Source of the DNA: Pseudoxanthomonas sp.
GTDB taxonomy: Bacteria; Pseudomonadota; Gammaproteobacteria; Xanthomonadales; Xanthomonadaceae
Reading direction: 5' to 3'
Assembly: GCF_002863005.1 (NCBI RefSeq)
Contig: NZ_PKDG01000008.1
Location: forward strand, 124,001-188,000
DNA length: 64,000 nt
Below the pieces are notes generated by a model that saw only the letters and a list, made by a program, of their open reading frames with translations, ran no database searches and was not told where the DNA came from. The position numbers and the translations under genes were made by a program. Shown piece by piece: positions 21,475-30,846 of the stretch; position 1 is the first letter of the stretch; each line of letters starts with the position of its first letter.

Positions 21475-22428
21475 TCAGGACTCGGAAAAGTGATCGTAGC
21501 CGCGACGCGGCGGCGTCCATGGCTCGCCATCGGCGCGCACGGGATGCACGCCCTCGCCCGCCCCCATGCGGCCGATCCGGGTGATCCGCAGATCGAGCCG
21601 GGATGCCAGCGCCGCGATGCCGGCACGCGCGTCGGCAGGCGCCGTGAAACAGAGTTCGTAGTCGTCGCCACCACTCGCCTGCATCGGCAAGCGCGTGACC
21701 GCGTCGAACGTCGCGCACAAGGCATCGGACGCCGGCAGCGCATCGATCTCGACCCGCGCGCCCAGTCCGCTACGCACAGCGACATGACCGAGATCGGCCA
21801 GCAATCCGTCAGAAACATCCACGCATGCGCTTGCAAGTCCGACGAGCGCGCGACCTGCTTCCATGCGCGGCGTTGGCCGGTCCAGGCGCACCCGCAGTGC
21901 ATCGACAGGCGTGCGTTCCAGCAGCGCCAGCGCGCCGGCCGCATCGCCCAGCGTGCCGGTCACCCAGATGTCGTCGCCGACACGTGCGCCATCTCGCCGC
22001 AGCGCGCGTCCGGGTTCGACGAACCCCATCGCGGTGACCGACACCGACAGCGGACCGCGCGTCGTATCGCCGCCCACCAGCACGATGCCGTGGTGGGCCG
22101 CCAGCGCGGCGAAGCCATCGAGGAAGCCGTCGATCCACGCCGGGTCGGACTGCGGCAACGACAGCGACAGCGTGCACCACGCGGGGTCGGCACCCATCGA
22201 AGCGAGATCGGAGAGGTTCACCGCCAGCGCCTTCCAGCCGATATCGGCCGCCCGCGTGCCACGGGGAAAATGGATGCCGTCGTTCAACGTGTCGGCGGTG
22301 ACCACCAGTTGTCGGCCGGGTGGCGGCGCGAGCAGGGCCGCGTCGTCACCGATGCCCAGCACGACATCGGCGCGCGTGCCTGCGCGGGCACGGATGCGGG
22401 CGATCAGATCGAATTCGCCGGCGCCCAT
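21475..22428 (-). CDS. thiL: Thiamine-monophosphate kinase ThiL
   Basis: ThiL phosphorylates thiamine monophosphate to the active diphosphate. The 317-residue protein opens with the typical GEFDLIARI and has VLGIGDDAALL, TADTLNDGIHFP, NLSDLASMGADP, LVGGDTTRG and DVSDGLLADLGH, all nucleotide- or substrate-binding segments of the PurM/ThiL fold. It is the last gene of a minus-strand group nusB-(HhH)-thiL. Confidence 0.97.
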   Translation of the reverse strand: MGAGEFDLIARIRARAGTRADVVLGIGDDAALLAPPPGRQLVVTADTLNDGIHFPRGTRAADIGWKALAVNLSDLASMGADPAWCTLSLSLPQSDPAWIDGFLDGFAALAAHHGIVLVGGDTTRGPLSVSVTAMGFVEPGRALRRDGARVGDDIWVTGTLGDAAGALALLERTPVDALRVRLDRPTPRMEAGRALVGLASACVDVSDGLLADLGHVAVRSGLGARVEIDALPASDALCATFDAVTRLPMQASGGDDYELCFTAPADARAGIAALASRLDLRITRIGRMGAGEGVHPVRADGEPWTPPRRGYDHFSES

Positions 22429-22435
22429 GACGGCG

Positions 22436-22687
22436 TCAGTCGCGCGACCGCGCGAAATCGACCGCGGACTGGATGGCCGCGCGCGCCTGCGGGCTGTTCT
22501 TCCAGCAGGTGGATCCCGTCAGGCCTGCGGCACTGACGACGATCTCCGAGGGTTCGGTGGCGGCCAGTTGCCGCAGCGAAGCGATTCCCATCTGCTCGAG
22601 CCGTTGCACCACGGTGGGCCCGACGCCCTTCAGCGCGAGCAAAGCGTCACGTTCTTCTGCAGGGAACCGGGCGTTGCCGCCGTGCAC
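22436..22687 (-). CDS. Small helix-hairpin-helix protein
   Basis: An 83-residue protein between nusB and thiL. Residues about 12-45 (ERDALLALKGVGPTVVQRLEQMGI) read as a helix-hairpin-helix with the GVG turn used for non-specific DNA or RNA contact. The rest has a conserved-looking AGLTGSTCWKNSPQARAAI. The start is GTG, one base after the nusB stop, so coupling is likely. The function is unknown to me; nucleic-acid binding is inferred from the motif. Confidence 0.8.
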   Translation of the reverse strand: MHGGNARFPAEERDALLALKGVGPTVVQRLEQMGIASLRQLAATEPSEIVVSAAGLTGSTCWKNSPQARAAIQSAVDFARSRD

Positions 22688-22688
22688 G

Positions 22689-23156
22689 TCAGCGGCGCGC
22701 CTGCGCCTCGGCGGACCGCCATTCGATGGCGGCGTGGTCGAGGACGCCGTTGATGTAGGTGTGCCCGTGCTCGGAACCGAAGCGCTTGGCGGTTTCGATG
22801 GCTTCGTTCAGTACCACGCGATACGGCACGTCGAGGCGGTGGATCAGTTCGTAGGCAGCGATGCGCAGTACGGCGCGCTCGATGGGGTCCACTTCTTCGA
22901 CGGCACGATCGAGGAAGGGCAGCAGCGCTTCGTCCAGCGACGCACGGTGCCGCACGACGCCGCGCACCAGGTCCTCGAAGTACTCGAGGTCGGCGATCTC
23001 GTGCGCCTGCTCGTGCGCGAACTGCGCGATGACCTGGCCGACTTCGCCGCCCGACATCTGCCATGCGTAGACGGCCTGCAGGGCGCGGCGGCGTGCGCGT
23101 GCGCGCGTGACCGGATCGACGCCGTCCTTGCGCTGGGGATGATGTTGTCGGCTCAC
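22689..23156 (-). CDS. nusB: Transcription antitermination factor NusB
   Basis: NusB binds boxA RNA with NusE/S10 in rRNA antitermination. The 155-residue all-helical protein contains RARRRALQAVYAWQMSG at its N terminus and IERAVLRIAAYELIHRLDVPYRVVLNEAIETAKRFG, the family signature. The start is a GTG with AGGAG about six bases upstream; homologues begin here. It follows ribH, the usual ribH-nusB order. Confidence 0.97.
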   Translation of the reverse strand: MSRQHHPQRKDGVDPVTRARARRRALQAVYAWQMSGGEVGQVIAQFAHEQAHEIADLEYFEDLVRGVVRHRASLDEALLPFLDRAVEEVDPIERAVLRIAAYELIHRLDVPYRVVLNEAIETAKRFGSEHGHTYINGVLDHAAIEWRSAEAQARR

Positions 23157-23179
23157 GTGGGCTCCTGCGATGTCCTGGG

Positions 23180-23647
23180 TTACGGCAACTGTTCCAGCAA
23201 CTGCGCCATCTCGATGGCGGCCAGTGCGGCTTCTTCGCCCTTGTTGCCATGGCTGCCACCGGCACGCGCTTCGGCATCCTCGATGCGCTCGACCGCCAGC
23301 ACGCCGTTGAGCACCGGCACGCCGGTGTCCAGCTGTACGCGCATCAGGCCTTCGGCACAACGATCGGCGACGTGTTCGTAGTGGCGCGTGTCGCCACGGA
23401 TCACGCAGCCCAGCGCAATGAGGGCGGCATGGTCGCCCGAGGCGGCCAGCCGCGCGGCGGCAAGCGGGATCTCCCACGCACCGGGCACCCGTACCACGTC
23501 GATCATGTCCTCGCCCACGCCGTTGCCGGCCAGGCTCTGGCGCGCGCCGGCCACCAGCACATCGGTGATGCGCGGGTTCCAGCGGCTGGCGATGATCGCG
23601 AAGCGGGCGCCGTCGGGCGCGCGCAGATCGCCTTCGTAATGGGACAT
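23180..23647 (-). CDS. ribH: 6,7-dimethyl-8-ribityllumazine synthase RibH
   Basis: RibH condenses the RibBX product 3,4-dihydroxy-2-butanone 4-phosphate with the ribitylamino-pyrimidine to make lumazine. The 155-residue protein has [14 protein letters not shown] at the N terminus, [27 protein letters not shown] (with the catalytic histidine region) and [22 protein letters not shown]. These are standard RibH landmarks. Located between ribBX and nusB in a riboflavin group. Confidence 0.97.
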   Translation of the reverse strand: MSHYEGDLRAPDGARFAIIASRWNPRITDVLVAGARQSLAGNGVGEDMIDVVRVPGAWEIPLAAARLAASGDHAALIALGCVIRGDTRHYEHVADRCAEGLMRVQLDTGVPVLNGVLAVERIEDAEARAGGSHGNKGEEAALAAIEMAQLLEQLP

Positions 23648-23711
23648 GGCGGGTTCCTTGGGGGTGGGGAAGTCTACCAGCCGGGGCGGGCGGCCGGTCT
23701 GCCGAGGCCGG

Positions 23712-24806
23712 TCAGGGCTGGACGTACTCGACCACGTCGAGCCCGAACCCGGCCAGGCCGACCTGGCGGCGCGGGGTGCCCAGCACGCGCAGCCGGCCCA
23801 GGCCGAGGTCGGCCAGGATCTGCGCACCGGCGCCGTTGCGACGCCACTGCCCCACATCCTTGGCGTTTGCACGCACCTCGGGTTGTTTGCGCAGGCGGGC
23901 CAGCAGCGCCTCGGCGTTGCGGGGCTCGGAGAGCACCACCATCACGCCCTGCCCTTCCGCCGCGATCGCGCGCAGCGCATCGGTCGCGTGCACGCCGAAA
24001 TCGTCGCGGCGCCAGTGCAGCAGATCGCTCAACGGGTTCTCCACCTGCACGCGTACCAGCGTGGGCGAGTCCTTGCTTGGCGTACCACGGACCAGGGCGA
24101 AATGCAGGTCATGGGCGATGCGGTCGCGATAGGTCACCAGCCGGAACGGACCGAACTCGGTCTCGATGTCGCGCGCGTCGATGCGCTCCACGGTGTGCTC
24201 GGTGGCCAGGCGATAGGCGATCAGGTCGGCGATCGATCCCATCTTCAGGCCGTGCTCGCGCGCGAACACTTCCAACTGCGGACGTCGCGCCATGGTGCCG
24301 TCCGGGTTCAGCACTTCGACCAGCACACCGGCCGGCTCCAGGCCCGCGAGCAGCGGCAGGTCGCTGGCGGCTTCGGTATGGCCGGCGCGGGTGAGCACAC
24401 CGCCGGGCTGGGCGATCAGCGGGAAGATGTGGCCGGGTTGGCTGAGGTCGGTGGGTTTCGCATCGGGACGCACCGCGGTACGCACCGTGTGTGCGCGGTC
24501 GTAGGCGGAGATGCCGGTGGTGACGCCCTCGGCGGCCTCGATGCTGACGGTGAAGTTGGTATGGAACTGCGCCGTGTTCGTCTGCACCATCGGCGCCAGG
24601 CCCAGTTGCGTGCAGCGTTCGCGGGTCAGCGACAGGCAGACCAGGCCGCGCGCGTGGGTGACCATGAAGTTGATGTCGGACGGCTTGACCAGCTCGGCCG
24701 CCATGATCAGGTCGCCTTCGTTCTCGCGGTCCTCGTCGTCGACGATGACGACCATGCGGCCGTTGCGGATTTCTTCCAGCAATTCGGGAATCGGGGCGAA
24801 GTTCAT
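23712..24806 (-). CDS. ribB: RibB with degenerate GTP cyclohydrolase II domain (RibBX)
   Basis: Residues 1-200 are a clear 3,4-dihydroxy-2-butanone 4-phosphate synthase: [43 protein letters not shown] and [10 protein letters not shown]. Residues about 205-364 resemble the RibA (GTP cyclohydrolase II) domain but contain no cysteine at all, so the three zinc-binding cysteines are missing and this half cannot be an active cyclohydrolase. Such RibBX proteins are known in gammaproteobacteria, with a separate ribA elsewhere. The start overlaps the ribE stop. Confidence 0.94.
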   Translation of the reverse strand: MNFAPIPELLEEIRNGRMVVIVDDEDRENEGDLIMAAELVKPSDINFMVTHARGLVCLSLTRERCTQLGLAPMVQTNTAQFHTNFTVSIEAAEGVTTGISAYDRAHTVRTAVRPDAKPTDLSQPGHIFPLIAQPGGVLTRAGHTEAASDLPLLAGLEPAGVLVEVLNPDGTMARRPQLEVFAREHGLKMGSIADLIAYRLATEHTVERIDARDIETEFGPFRLVTYRDRIAHDLHFALVRGTPSKDSPTLVRVQVENPLSDLLHWRRDDFGVHATDALRAIAAEGQGVMVVLSEPRNAEALLARLRKQPEVRANAKDVGQWRRNGAGAQILADLGLGRLRVLGTPRRQVGLAGFGLDVVEYVQP

Positions 24807-25405
24807 GCGCCGCTCCTCTCGCCCAGCAGGCGCTCGACGTAGCGCGCGACCAGGTCGATTTCCAGGTTCATCGCATCGCCGACGGCGGCCTGCGAGAACG
24901 CGGTGTGCGCCACCGTGTGCGGGATCAGCGCGACCTCGAATCCTTCGCCGTCCACTTCGTTGACCGTCAGGCTCACGCCATCGACGCAGATCGAGCCCTT
25001 CTTCGCGATGTACTTCAACAGCGGCGCCGGGGCGGCGAATCGCCAGCGCTGCGCGCGCGCATCCTCGTGCACGGACAGCACGCGGCCGACGCCGTCGACA
25101 TGGCCGCTGACCAGGTGGCCGCCGAGGCGGTCGGTGGGGCGCATCGCCCGCTCCAGGTTCACCAGCGCGCCTGCGGCCAGGCCGCCGAGCGTCGTCAGCG
25201 AGAGGGTTTCGGTGGAGGCGTCGGCCTGGAAGCTGGCGGCGTCGAACGCGATCACGGTCAGGCATACACCGTTGACCGCGATGCTCTCGCCCGGCCGCAC
25301 CGCGTCGAACGGCAGCGTCCCCACGGCCACGGTCAGTCGGACGTCGCCGCCCACGGGTTCAAGCGCTGCGATGCGGCCGACGCCTTCGATGATGCCGGTG
25401 AACAT
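24803..25405 (-). CDS. ribE: Riboflavin synthase alpha subunit
   Basis: Riboflavin synthase dismutates two lumazines to riboflavin. The 200-residue protein shows the internal duplication of the family: MFTGIIEGVGRI then SIAVNGVCLTV in the first barrel, and GGHLVSGHVDGVGRV then SICVDGVSLTVNEV in the second. Some nomenclatures call it ribC. The ATG at 25405 matches homologues. It is the first gene behind the FMN riboswitch, separated by about 150 bases of leader, and heads ribE-ribBX-ribH-nusB. Confidence 0.97.
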   Translation of the reverse strand: MFTGIIEGVGRIAALEPVGGDVRLTVAVGTLPFDAVRPGESIAVNGVCLTVIAFDAASFQADASTETLSLTTLGGLAAGALVNLERAMRPTDRLGGHLVSGHVDGVGRVLSVHEDARAQRWRFAAPAPLLKYIAKKGSICVDGVSLTVNEVDGEGFEVALIPHTVAHTAFSQAAVGDAMNLEIDLVARYVERLLGERSGA

Positions 25406-25552
25406 CAGCAGGCCTCCTGCAGGAGGACGGGGAAAGCGGTGGGAAGCGTGGAAGGCATGCAACGTCTCTCGCGAAAGCAAAGCGGAGACGCCTCCGGGCG
25501 CGAAGGCAGGCGCACGACGCCGCGCTTCCGCGCGGTTCGGCGATGCCGTCTT

Positions 25553-25737
25553 CTTTCATCCGGACTATGACCGTCGGCTCCGGCATCTGACCGGATCTGC
25601 TGACCCTTCGGCGGCTTTGGCGAGTCCGCACGGGAACGTGCGGACTCTTGCGGGGTAATCGCATGCCGCCCAAGGCGCTCGCGGGCTCGTCGCTGGGCGA
25701 CCTACCGCCGGTGGGGAATCGCACCCCGCCCTGAAGA
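25553..25737 (-). promoter_or_regulatory. FMN riboswitch (RFN element)
   Basis: On the minus strand the region has the conserved RFN blocks in order: TTCAGGGCGGGGTGCGATTC, CCCACCGGCGGTA, GAGCCCGCGAGCG, a variable hairpin, then GGTCAGCAGATCCGGT, GCCGGAGCCGACGGTCATAG and TCCGGATGAAAGA. Such elements sense FMN and shut down riboflavin genes. The target is ribE and the genes behind it, not ribD, which is upstream of this element. A TAGAAT at 25773-25778 is a possible -10 for the leader. Whether control is by termination or start-site masking was not resolved. Confidence 0.95.
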
Positions 25738-25825
25738 CGTCGTTGGTGGTATGCCGGCGGACCGGCCCGCGCATTCTACACGCCGCACCCGGCACCCGCC
25801 GGCGAACGGAGTGTTCCGCGGGATG

Positions 25826-26587
25826 TCAGGCCGGCTTGCGGCGCAGGTGCAGGATCAGCGGCCAGCGCATGGTGCGCACCCGCTGCGGATCGCCCCAGAC
25901 CTCGGCCAGGGCGGGCGTGTGCGCGTAGACCGGATCCTCGCCCGTGGCCGCGCGATAACTGCCGGTGGCGGACAGGCTGCCGAAATACCCCAGCAGCGTG
26001 GGCAGGTTCCATTCCGCGGTCAGCCACAGGCGGGGCGTCGGGACGAACTCGAACGGCCACACGTAGTCGCCGTAGCCCAGGTCCACGTCGGCGCGTTCCG
26101 GCGGCCAGTACGGGTCGATGTCGTCGCGGACCTTCTCGGCGACCTCGGCCAGGTCGTCTTCGAAAATGATGTCCTGGTAGGTCCAGGCCGCCAGCACGCC
26201 GCCGGGACGCAGCACGCGCTCGCAGGCGGCGAAGAAGCGGTAGCGGTCGAACCAGTGCAGCGCCTGCGCCACGGCGACCAGGTCCACGCTGGCGTCCGGC
26301 AACGCGGTCGTCTCCGCCGGTTCGACGGCGAGGCTGACGTTGCCGCCCGCCTGCCCGTGCGCCCAATGGCGCTCGATCTGTGCCGCGCTGGGGTCGGTGG
26401 CGTGCACGTGGGCGAAACGCGCGGCGAGCCCGCGCGTGGCCTGTCCACTGCCGGCCCCGGGCTCCCACACACGGGCGCTGGCGGGCACGGCGTCGGCGAT
26501 CACGTCGTACAACGCATCGGGATACGTGGGGCGGGAAGCGACGTAAACGTCGGCGACCCCGGAAAAATGGTCCTTGAAGGCCACCAT
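25826..26587 (-). CDS. Class I SAM-dependent methyltransferase
   Basis: A 253-residue methyltransferase with the SAM-binding motif VWEPGAGSGQATRGLA (about residues 40-56), an acidic residue at the end of the next strand (VHATDPS), and ASVDLVAVAQALHWFD followed by LRPGGVLAAWTY. It belongs to the methyltransferase-11/25 type often annotated as acting on small molecules; the substrate is unknown. It lies nine bases after ribD on the same strand and ends before the FMN riboswitch, so it probably shares ribD transcription. Confidence 0.85.
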   Translation of the reverse strand: MVAFKDHFSGVADVYVASRPTYPDALYDVIADAVPASARVWEPGAGSGQATRGLAARFAHVHATDPSAAQIERHWAHGQAGGNVSLAVEPAETTALPDASVDLVAVAQALHWFDRYRFFAACERVLRPGGVLAAWTYQDIIFEDDLAEVAEKVRDDIDPYWPPERADVDLGYGDYVWPFEFVPTPRLWLTAEWNLPTLLGYFGSLSATGSYRAATGEDPVYAHTPALAEVWGDPQRVRTMRWPLILHLRRKPA

Positions 26588-26595
26588 GGCGAGCG

Positions 26596-27693
26596 TCAGC
26601 GGGCAGGTTGCAGCAGGAGGCGGTGATCTTCGCCAATCATGCGGCTGTCCACAATCTCCAGCGTCAACCGCTCCGCCATCGCCTGGATGCCCAGGCCGCC
26701 GAACAGCGGCCGTGCCTGGTCGCCGAGCAGCATCGGTGCCACATACAACAGGACCTCGTCGGCCAGCCCCGCCGCCACGAACGCGCCTGCCAGCGTGGCC
26801 CCCGCTTCGGCATGCACTTCGTTGATGCCCCGGCCAGCCAGCAGTTCCAGCACGGCCTTCAGATCGAAATTGCTGCCGGTGGCCGGGGCGACCACGCGCT
26901 GGACATCGACATCGCGCGGCGGCTTGGCCTCGGCCGTGTGGACATAGAGCGTCGGTGCCTCGCCCTGGCGCACGTTGCCGCGCGCGACGGTGGCCAGGCC
27001 AGGGTCGAGCACCACCCGCAGCGGCGGCTCGAAGGCCGTGTCGTCACCGAAGCGCACGGTGAGCGACGGGTCGTCGGCCAGCACCGTGCCTGCCCCGGTG
27101 AGGATGGCGCCGGCGCGCGCCCGCCAGCGCATCACGTCGCGCCGCGATGCCTCGCCACTGATCCATTTGGAATCGCCGTTCGCCATCGCGGTACGACCGT
27201 CCAGGCTGGTAGCCAGCTTCACCCGCATCCACGGCCGGCCGCGCTCCACGCGCGACAGGAAGCCACGGTTCAGGCGTCGCGCCTGCGCTTCCATCAATCC
27301 GGCCTGCACCTCGATGCCCGCCGCGCGCAGGCGATCGAAACCCGCGCCATCCACCTGGGGAAACGGATCGCGCATCGCCGCGACCACGCGCGTCACCCCG
27401 GCGGCGACCAGCGCCTCCGCACATGGCCCGGTGCGGCCGGTATGCGCGCAGGGCTCCAGCGTGACGTACGCCGTCGCCCCCTTCGCCTGCTCTCCTGCCG
27501 CCTGCAGCGCGCACACCTCCGCATGCGGACCGCCGGCCTTCTGGTGCCAGCCTTCTCCGACGACCTGTGCACCCTGCGCGATCACGCAGCCCACCATCGG
27601 GTTCGGCCGCGTGGTGTAGGCACCGCGCTCGGCCAACCGCAGCGCCCGCGCCATGCACTGGTGGTCGAACGCGGAAAAGGCGGTATCGGTCAT
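26596..27693 (-). CDS. ribD: Bifunctional pyrimidine deaminase/reductase RibD
   Basis: RibD carries out the second and third steps of riboflavin synthesis. The N-terminal deaminase domain has PHAEVCAL and TLEPCAHTGRTGPCAEAL, which supply the zinc-binding His and two Cys and the catalytic Glu. The C-terminal reductase domain has VKLATSLDGRTAMANGDSKW and INEVHAEAGATLAGAF. The product is 365 residues. It is separated from ribE by a methyltransferase gene and has no riboswitch of its own in the window. Confidence 0.97.
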   Translation of the reverse strand: MTDTAFSAFDHQCMARALRLAERGAYTTRPNPMVGCVIAQGAQVVGEGWHQKAGGPHAEVCALQAAGEQAKGATAYVTLEPCAHTGRTGPCAEALVAAGVTRVVAAMRDPFPQVDGAGFDRLRAAGIEVQAGLMEAQARRLNRGFLSRVERGRPWMRVKLATSLDGRTAMANGDSKWISGEASRRDVMRWRARAGAILTGAGTVLADDPSLTVRFGDDTAFEPPLRVVLDPGLATVARGNVRQGEAPTLYVHTAEAKPPRDVDVQRVVAPATGSNFDLKAVLELLAGRGINEVHAEAGATLAGAFVAAGLADEVLLYVAPMLLGDQARPLFGGLGIQAMAERLTLEIVDSRMIGEDHRLLLQPAR

Positions 27694-27699
27694 GCGTCG

Positions 27700-28203
27700 T
27701 CACGCTGCATCGGAAGGGGCGACAGTATGCGCCACGCGCTCGGCCGGCCGGATCGACATCACGACGACCGGGGTGCCGTGCAGCGACGTGCGCTCTTCCA
27801 CTTGCCACCCGAGCGAGGCATAGAAGCTCTCGTGCCACAGGGTGAACAGGCGAAGCAACGCCACACCCTCACGCGCGGCATGCGCGACCGCTGCCTCGAC
27901 CAGCACGCGTCCGCCGCCGCGGCCCCGCGCTTCGGGCGATACGAACAGGCTGCCCAACCACGGACTGCCACGATCCTGCAGCGCAGGCGCGTCCTCGACC
28001 AGCAGGCTGACCGACCCCAGCAGCTCCTTTCCGTCCATCAGCAGCAGCGTGGTCGGTACCGACGCGCGCGTCGCATGATCCGCCAACTCAGCCGTGGCGG
28101 CATCCAGCGTCCAGTCGTCGTATAGCCCGCCCCATTCCTGATGGTGCCAGCGCGCGAGCGTTTCGATGCACGCGGTGTGCCGCCCGATCGCCTCGATGCG
28201 CAC
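27700..28203 (-). CDS. GNAT family N-acetyltransferase
   Basis: The 167-residue protein has the acetyl-CoA-binding pattern of GNAT enzymes: WLGSLFVSPEARGRGGGRVLVEAAVAHA (motif A, with R/Q-x-x-G-x-G/A as RGRGGG) and LFTLWHESFYASLGW (motif B). The substrate is unknown. The start is GTG at 28203, two bases after the nrdR stop, so it is probably translated from the nrdR-GNAT-ribD transcript. Confidence 0.88.
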   Translation of the reverse strand: MRIEAIGRHTACIETLARWHHQEWGGLYDDWTLDAATAELADHATRASVPTTLLLMDGKELLGSVSLLVEDAPALQDRGSPWLGSLFVSPEARGRGGGRVLVEAAVAHAAREGVALLRLFTLWHESFYASLGWQVEERTSLHGTPVVVMSIRPAERVAHTVAPSDAA

Positions 28204-28205
28204 GC

Positions 28206-28739
28206 TCAGCGCTTCTTGTTCTTGTCCGCGTGCTTGTCGAACGGCACCACGTCGCCGCTCAACAGGGACAGTTGGCCGGCGGCGGGAAGATCGCGTTCCA
28301 GCTTCTCGATCTCGTCGCGGAAATCGGCCACATCCTCGAAGCTGCGGTACACCGAGGCGAAGCGCACATACCCGACATGGTCGAGCTTGCGCAGCTCGCC
28401 CATGACGAACTCGCCGATCTTGCGCGAGGCGATTTCGCGCTCACCGCTCATGCGGATGGCATGGATCACCGCCCGCACGGCGGCCTCGATCTGTTCTTCG
28501 GATACCGGCCGCTTCTGCAGCGCACGGTCGAAACCGGCGCGCAGCTTGCGCGCATCGAAGGTGTCGCGACGGCCATCGCCCTTGATGACCGCCGGCAGCT
28601 TGATCTCGATGTTCTCCAGCGTCGAGAACCGCTCCCCGCACGCCTCGCACTCCCGACGACGACGGATCGTCGCGCCGTCTTCGGAAACGCGCGAATCGAT
28701 CACTCGAGTATCGGTGTGCTGGCAGAAGGGGCAGTGCAT
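28206..28739 (-). CDS. nrdR: Transcriptional repressor NrdR
   Basis: NrdR is a nucleotide-responsive repressor of ribonucleotide reductase genes. The zinc ribbon is complete (MHCPFCQH...CEACGERF), followed by the ATP-cone domain ([23 protein letters not shown]). The product is 177 residues, close to the norm, with a short Lys-rich tail. It is next to glyA and in front of ribD, an order also common in proteobacteria. Confidence 0.97.
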   Translation of the reverse strand: MHCPFCQHTDTRVIDSRVSEDGATIRRRRECEACGERFSTLENIEIKLPAVIKGDGRRDTFDARKLRAGFDRALQKRPVSEEQIEAAVRAVIHAIRMSGEREIASRKIGEFVMGELRKLDHVGYVRFASVYRSFEDVADFRDEIEKLERDLPAAGQLSLLSGDVVPFDKHADKNKKR

Positions 28740-28748
28740 CTTCGTCGG

Positions 28749-30017
28749 TCAGCCGTAGACCGGGTACTTCCGGCACTGCGCGGTGACGTTGTCACGCACC
28801 TTGGCAAGCACCGCTTCGTCGCTCGGCGCGTCGAGCACGTCGCAGATCCAGTTGGCCAGATCGATGCAGTCCTGTTCGCCATAGCCACGCGTGGTCACGG
28901 CCGGGGTGCCGATGCGCAGGCCCGAGGTCACGAAGGGCTTGCGCGGATCGTTCGGCACGGAGTTCTTGTTGACCGTGATGTGCGCCTTGCCCAGGGCTTC
29001 TTCCGCGTCCTTGCCGCTGACGTCCTTGCCGATCATGTCGACCAGCATCAGGTGGTTCTCGGTGCCGCCGGAGACGATCTTGTAGCCGCGCGCGATGATC
29101 GTCTTCGCCATCGCCTGGGCGTTCTTCACGACCTGCGCCTGGTAGCTCTTGAACTCCGGCTCCAGCGCCTCCTTGAAGGCCACGGCCTTGGCCGCGATGA
29201 CGTGCATCAGCGGACCACCCTGGATGCCCGGGAAGACGATGCTCTGCAGCTTCTTCTCGATCTCCTCGCCCGCCGGCCCCAAACCAGCACGACTGGCCAC
29301 GATGATGCCGCCGCGCGGGCCGCGCAGCGTCTTGTGGGTGGTCGAGGTCACCACGTGCGCATGCGGCAGCGGATTCGGATAGACGCCGGCGGCGACCAGG
29401 CCCGCCACGTGCGCCATGTCGACGAAGAGGTAGGCGCCGACCTTGTCGGCGATGGCGCGGAAACGTGCCCAGTCCACCACCTGCGAATAGGCGGAGAAGC
29501 CGGCCACGACCATCTTCGGCTTGTGCTCCAGCGCCAGCTTCTCGACTTCGTCGTAGTCGATCAGGCCTTGGTCGTTCACGCCGTACTGGACGGCGTTGAA
29601 GATCTTGCCCGAGGCGTTGACCTTGGCGCCGTGGGTCAGGTGGCCGCCGTGGGCCAGGCTCATGCCCAGGATGGTGTCGCCCGGCTGCAGCAGGGCGAAG
29701 TACACGGCCTGGTTGGCCTGCGAGCCGGAATGCGGCTGCACGTTGGCGTAGTCGGCGCCGAACAGCTGCTTCACGCGGTCGATCGCCAGTTGCTCGGCGA
29801 TGTCGACGTACTCGCAGCCGCCGTAGTAGCGCTTGTGCGGGTAACCCTCGGCGTACTTGTTGGTCAGCACGCTGCCCTGGGCCTCTAACACGCGGGGGCT
29901 GGCGTAGTTCTCGCTGGCGATCAGCTCGACGTGATCCTCCTGCCGGCGCGCCTCATGGGCGATGGCCTGGGCCAGTTCGGGATCGTAGGTTTCGATGCGG
30001 GCGTCGCGCGGGAACAT
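28749..30017 (-). CDS. glyA: Serine hydroxymethyltransferase
   Basis: GlyA interconverts serine and glycine while charging tetrahydrofolate with a one-carbon unit; it is PLP dependent. The 422-residue protein carries [37 protein letters not shown], and the PLP-lysine segment [15 protein letters not shown]. The start [12 protein letters not shown] has GGAG six bases upstream; an upstream in-frame extension through the terminator region is rejected. Confidence 0.98.
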   Translation of the reverse strand: MFPRDARIETYDPELAQAIAHEARRQEDHVELIASENYASPRVLEAQGSVLTNKYAEGYPHKRYYGGCEYVDIAEQLAIDRVKQLFGADYANVQPHSGSQANQAVYFALLQPGDTILGMSLAHGGHLTHGAKVNASGKIFNAVQYGVNDQGLIDYDEVEKLALEHKPKMVVAGFSAYSQVVDWARFRAIADKVGAYLFVDMAHVAGLVAAGVYPNPLPHAHVVTSTTHKTLRGPRGGIIVASRAGLGPAGEEIEKKLQSIVFPGIQGGPLMHVIAAKAVAFKEALEPEFKSYQAQVVKNAQAMAKTIIARGYKIVSGGTENHLMLVDMIGKDVSGKDAEEALGKAHITVNKNSVPNDPRKPFVTSGLRIGTPAVTTRGYGEQDCIDLANWICDVLDAPSDEAVLAKVRDNVTAQCRKYPVYG

Positions 30018-30092
30018 CGGGTCTCCGGGGCAGGTCGGGCGGGAGGACCGATTGTAGCCCGCCCCGCCCCTGGCCACCCTGCCCCGGAAAAG

Positions 30093-30118
30093 GAAAAGCG
30101 CGCCGGAGCGCGCTTTTC
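30093..30118. terminator. Bidirectional-looking intrinsic terminator
   Basis: A perfect 11-bp stem GAAAAGCGCGC with a four-base loop, flanked by A tracts on one side and T tracts on the other. It stands just beyond the end of the RcnB-like gene and would stop its minus-strand transcript before glyA. Confidence 0.85.
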
Positions 30119-30138
30119 GGGGCATCGTGCCCGCTGGC

Positions 30139-30630
30139 TCAGTGGTGCAGCAGCAGGTCGGCGATGATGCCGGTGGCGATGGCGACCATCAGCAGGTTGC
30201 CGCGGTCGTCGCGCACCCAGTGGTAACCGCGGGGAGGATGGCGCACGTGGTAGCGGTTGTAGTCGTTCACCACGTAGACCGGGCCGCGGTAGTAGTCCCG
30301 GTAACGCTGGCCCTTGGCCCAGCGGTGGTAGCTGGGCGGTGCCGGGCGATAGACGACGCGAGGCGGCGCGTAATAGCGCCGGTCGTCGTAGCGACGGCCA
30401 TCGTGGTAGCCGTGACGGTAGGCCTGGCGCTGGTCGCGGTAGTCGCGGCGGTCGTCCCGGCGATCCTCACGCCAGTCGCGGCGATCGTCCCGACGGTCGT
30501 CGCGGCGATCATGGTGGCTGGAGCGGTCCCGGTCGCGACCGCGATCGTGGTCGCGTGCAAGCACGGGGGCGGTGACGGCGAAGGCGAGGATGGCGCAGGC
30601 CATGCTCTGGAAAAGACGCTTGGTATTCAT
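30139..30630 (-). CDS. RcnB-like secreted protein
   Basis: A 163-residue exported protein: signal peptide [25 protein letters not shown], then a low-complexity Asp/Arg repeat region (about residues 26-70), then a C-terminal domain ending [23 protein letters not shown] that matches the RcnB family. Periplasmic RcnB of E. coli tunes nickel and cobalt export, but many relatives have no tested role. The ATG at 30630 has GAGGG seven bases upstream. The Arg/Asp repeat is encoded by repetitive DNA and may vary in length between strains. Confidence 0.8.
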   Translation of the reverse strand: MNTKRLFQSMACAILAFAVTAPVLARDHDRGRDRDRSSHHDRRDDRRDDRRDWREDRRDDRRDYRDQRQAYRHGYHDGRRYDDRRYYAPPRVVYRPAPPSYHRWAKGQRYRDYYRGPVYVVNDYNRYHVRHPPRGYHWVRDDRGNLLMVAIATGIIADLLLHH

Positions 30631-30768
30631 GGAAAGCCCTCTGTGTGGCACGTGGCTCCCATCATGCGGATCACATCTGAACCGATTCCCGCTGGAAAAC
30701 GGTTACGGCCACGTCAACGCCATGTTGGCGAAACGTATTCAGCCAGCGGTCGGGCGGGCCGGAGCGGC

Positions 30769-30774
30769 TATAAT
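30769..30774 (+). promoter_or_regulatory. Candidate -10 box for ettA
   Basis: A perfect TATAAT lies 73 bases before the ettA start in the divergent region between the RcnB-like gene and ettA. No good -35 hexamer is visible at 16-18 bases upstream. Confidence 0.5.
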
Positions 30775-30846
30775 CGCCGCCTTCCCCTTTGCCTCCCCGC
30801 CCGCCGTCGCCCGGCCGGGCGCCGGGGCCTGCGTACCGGAGCCAGC

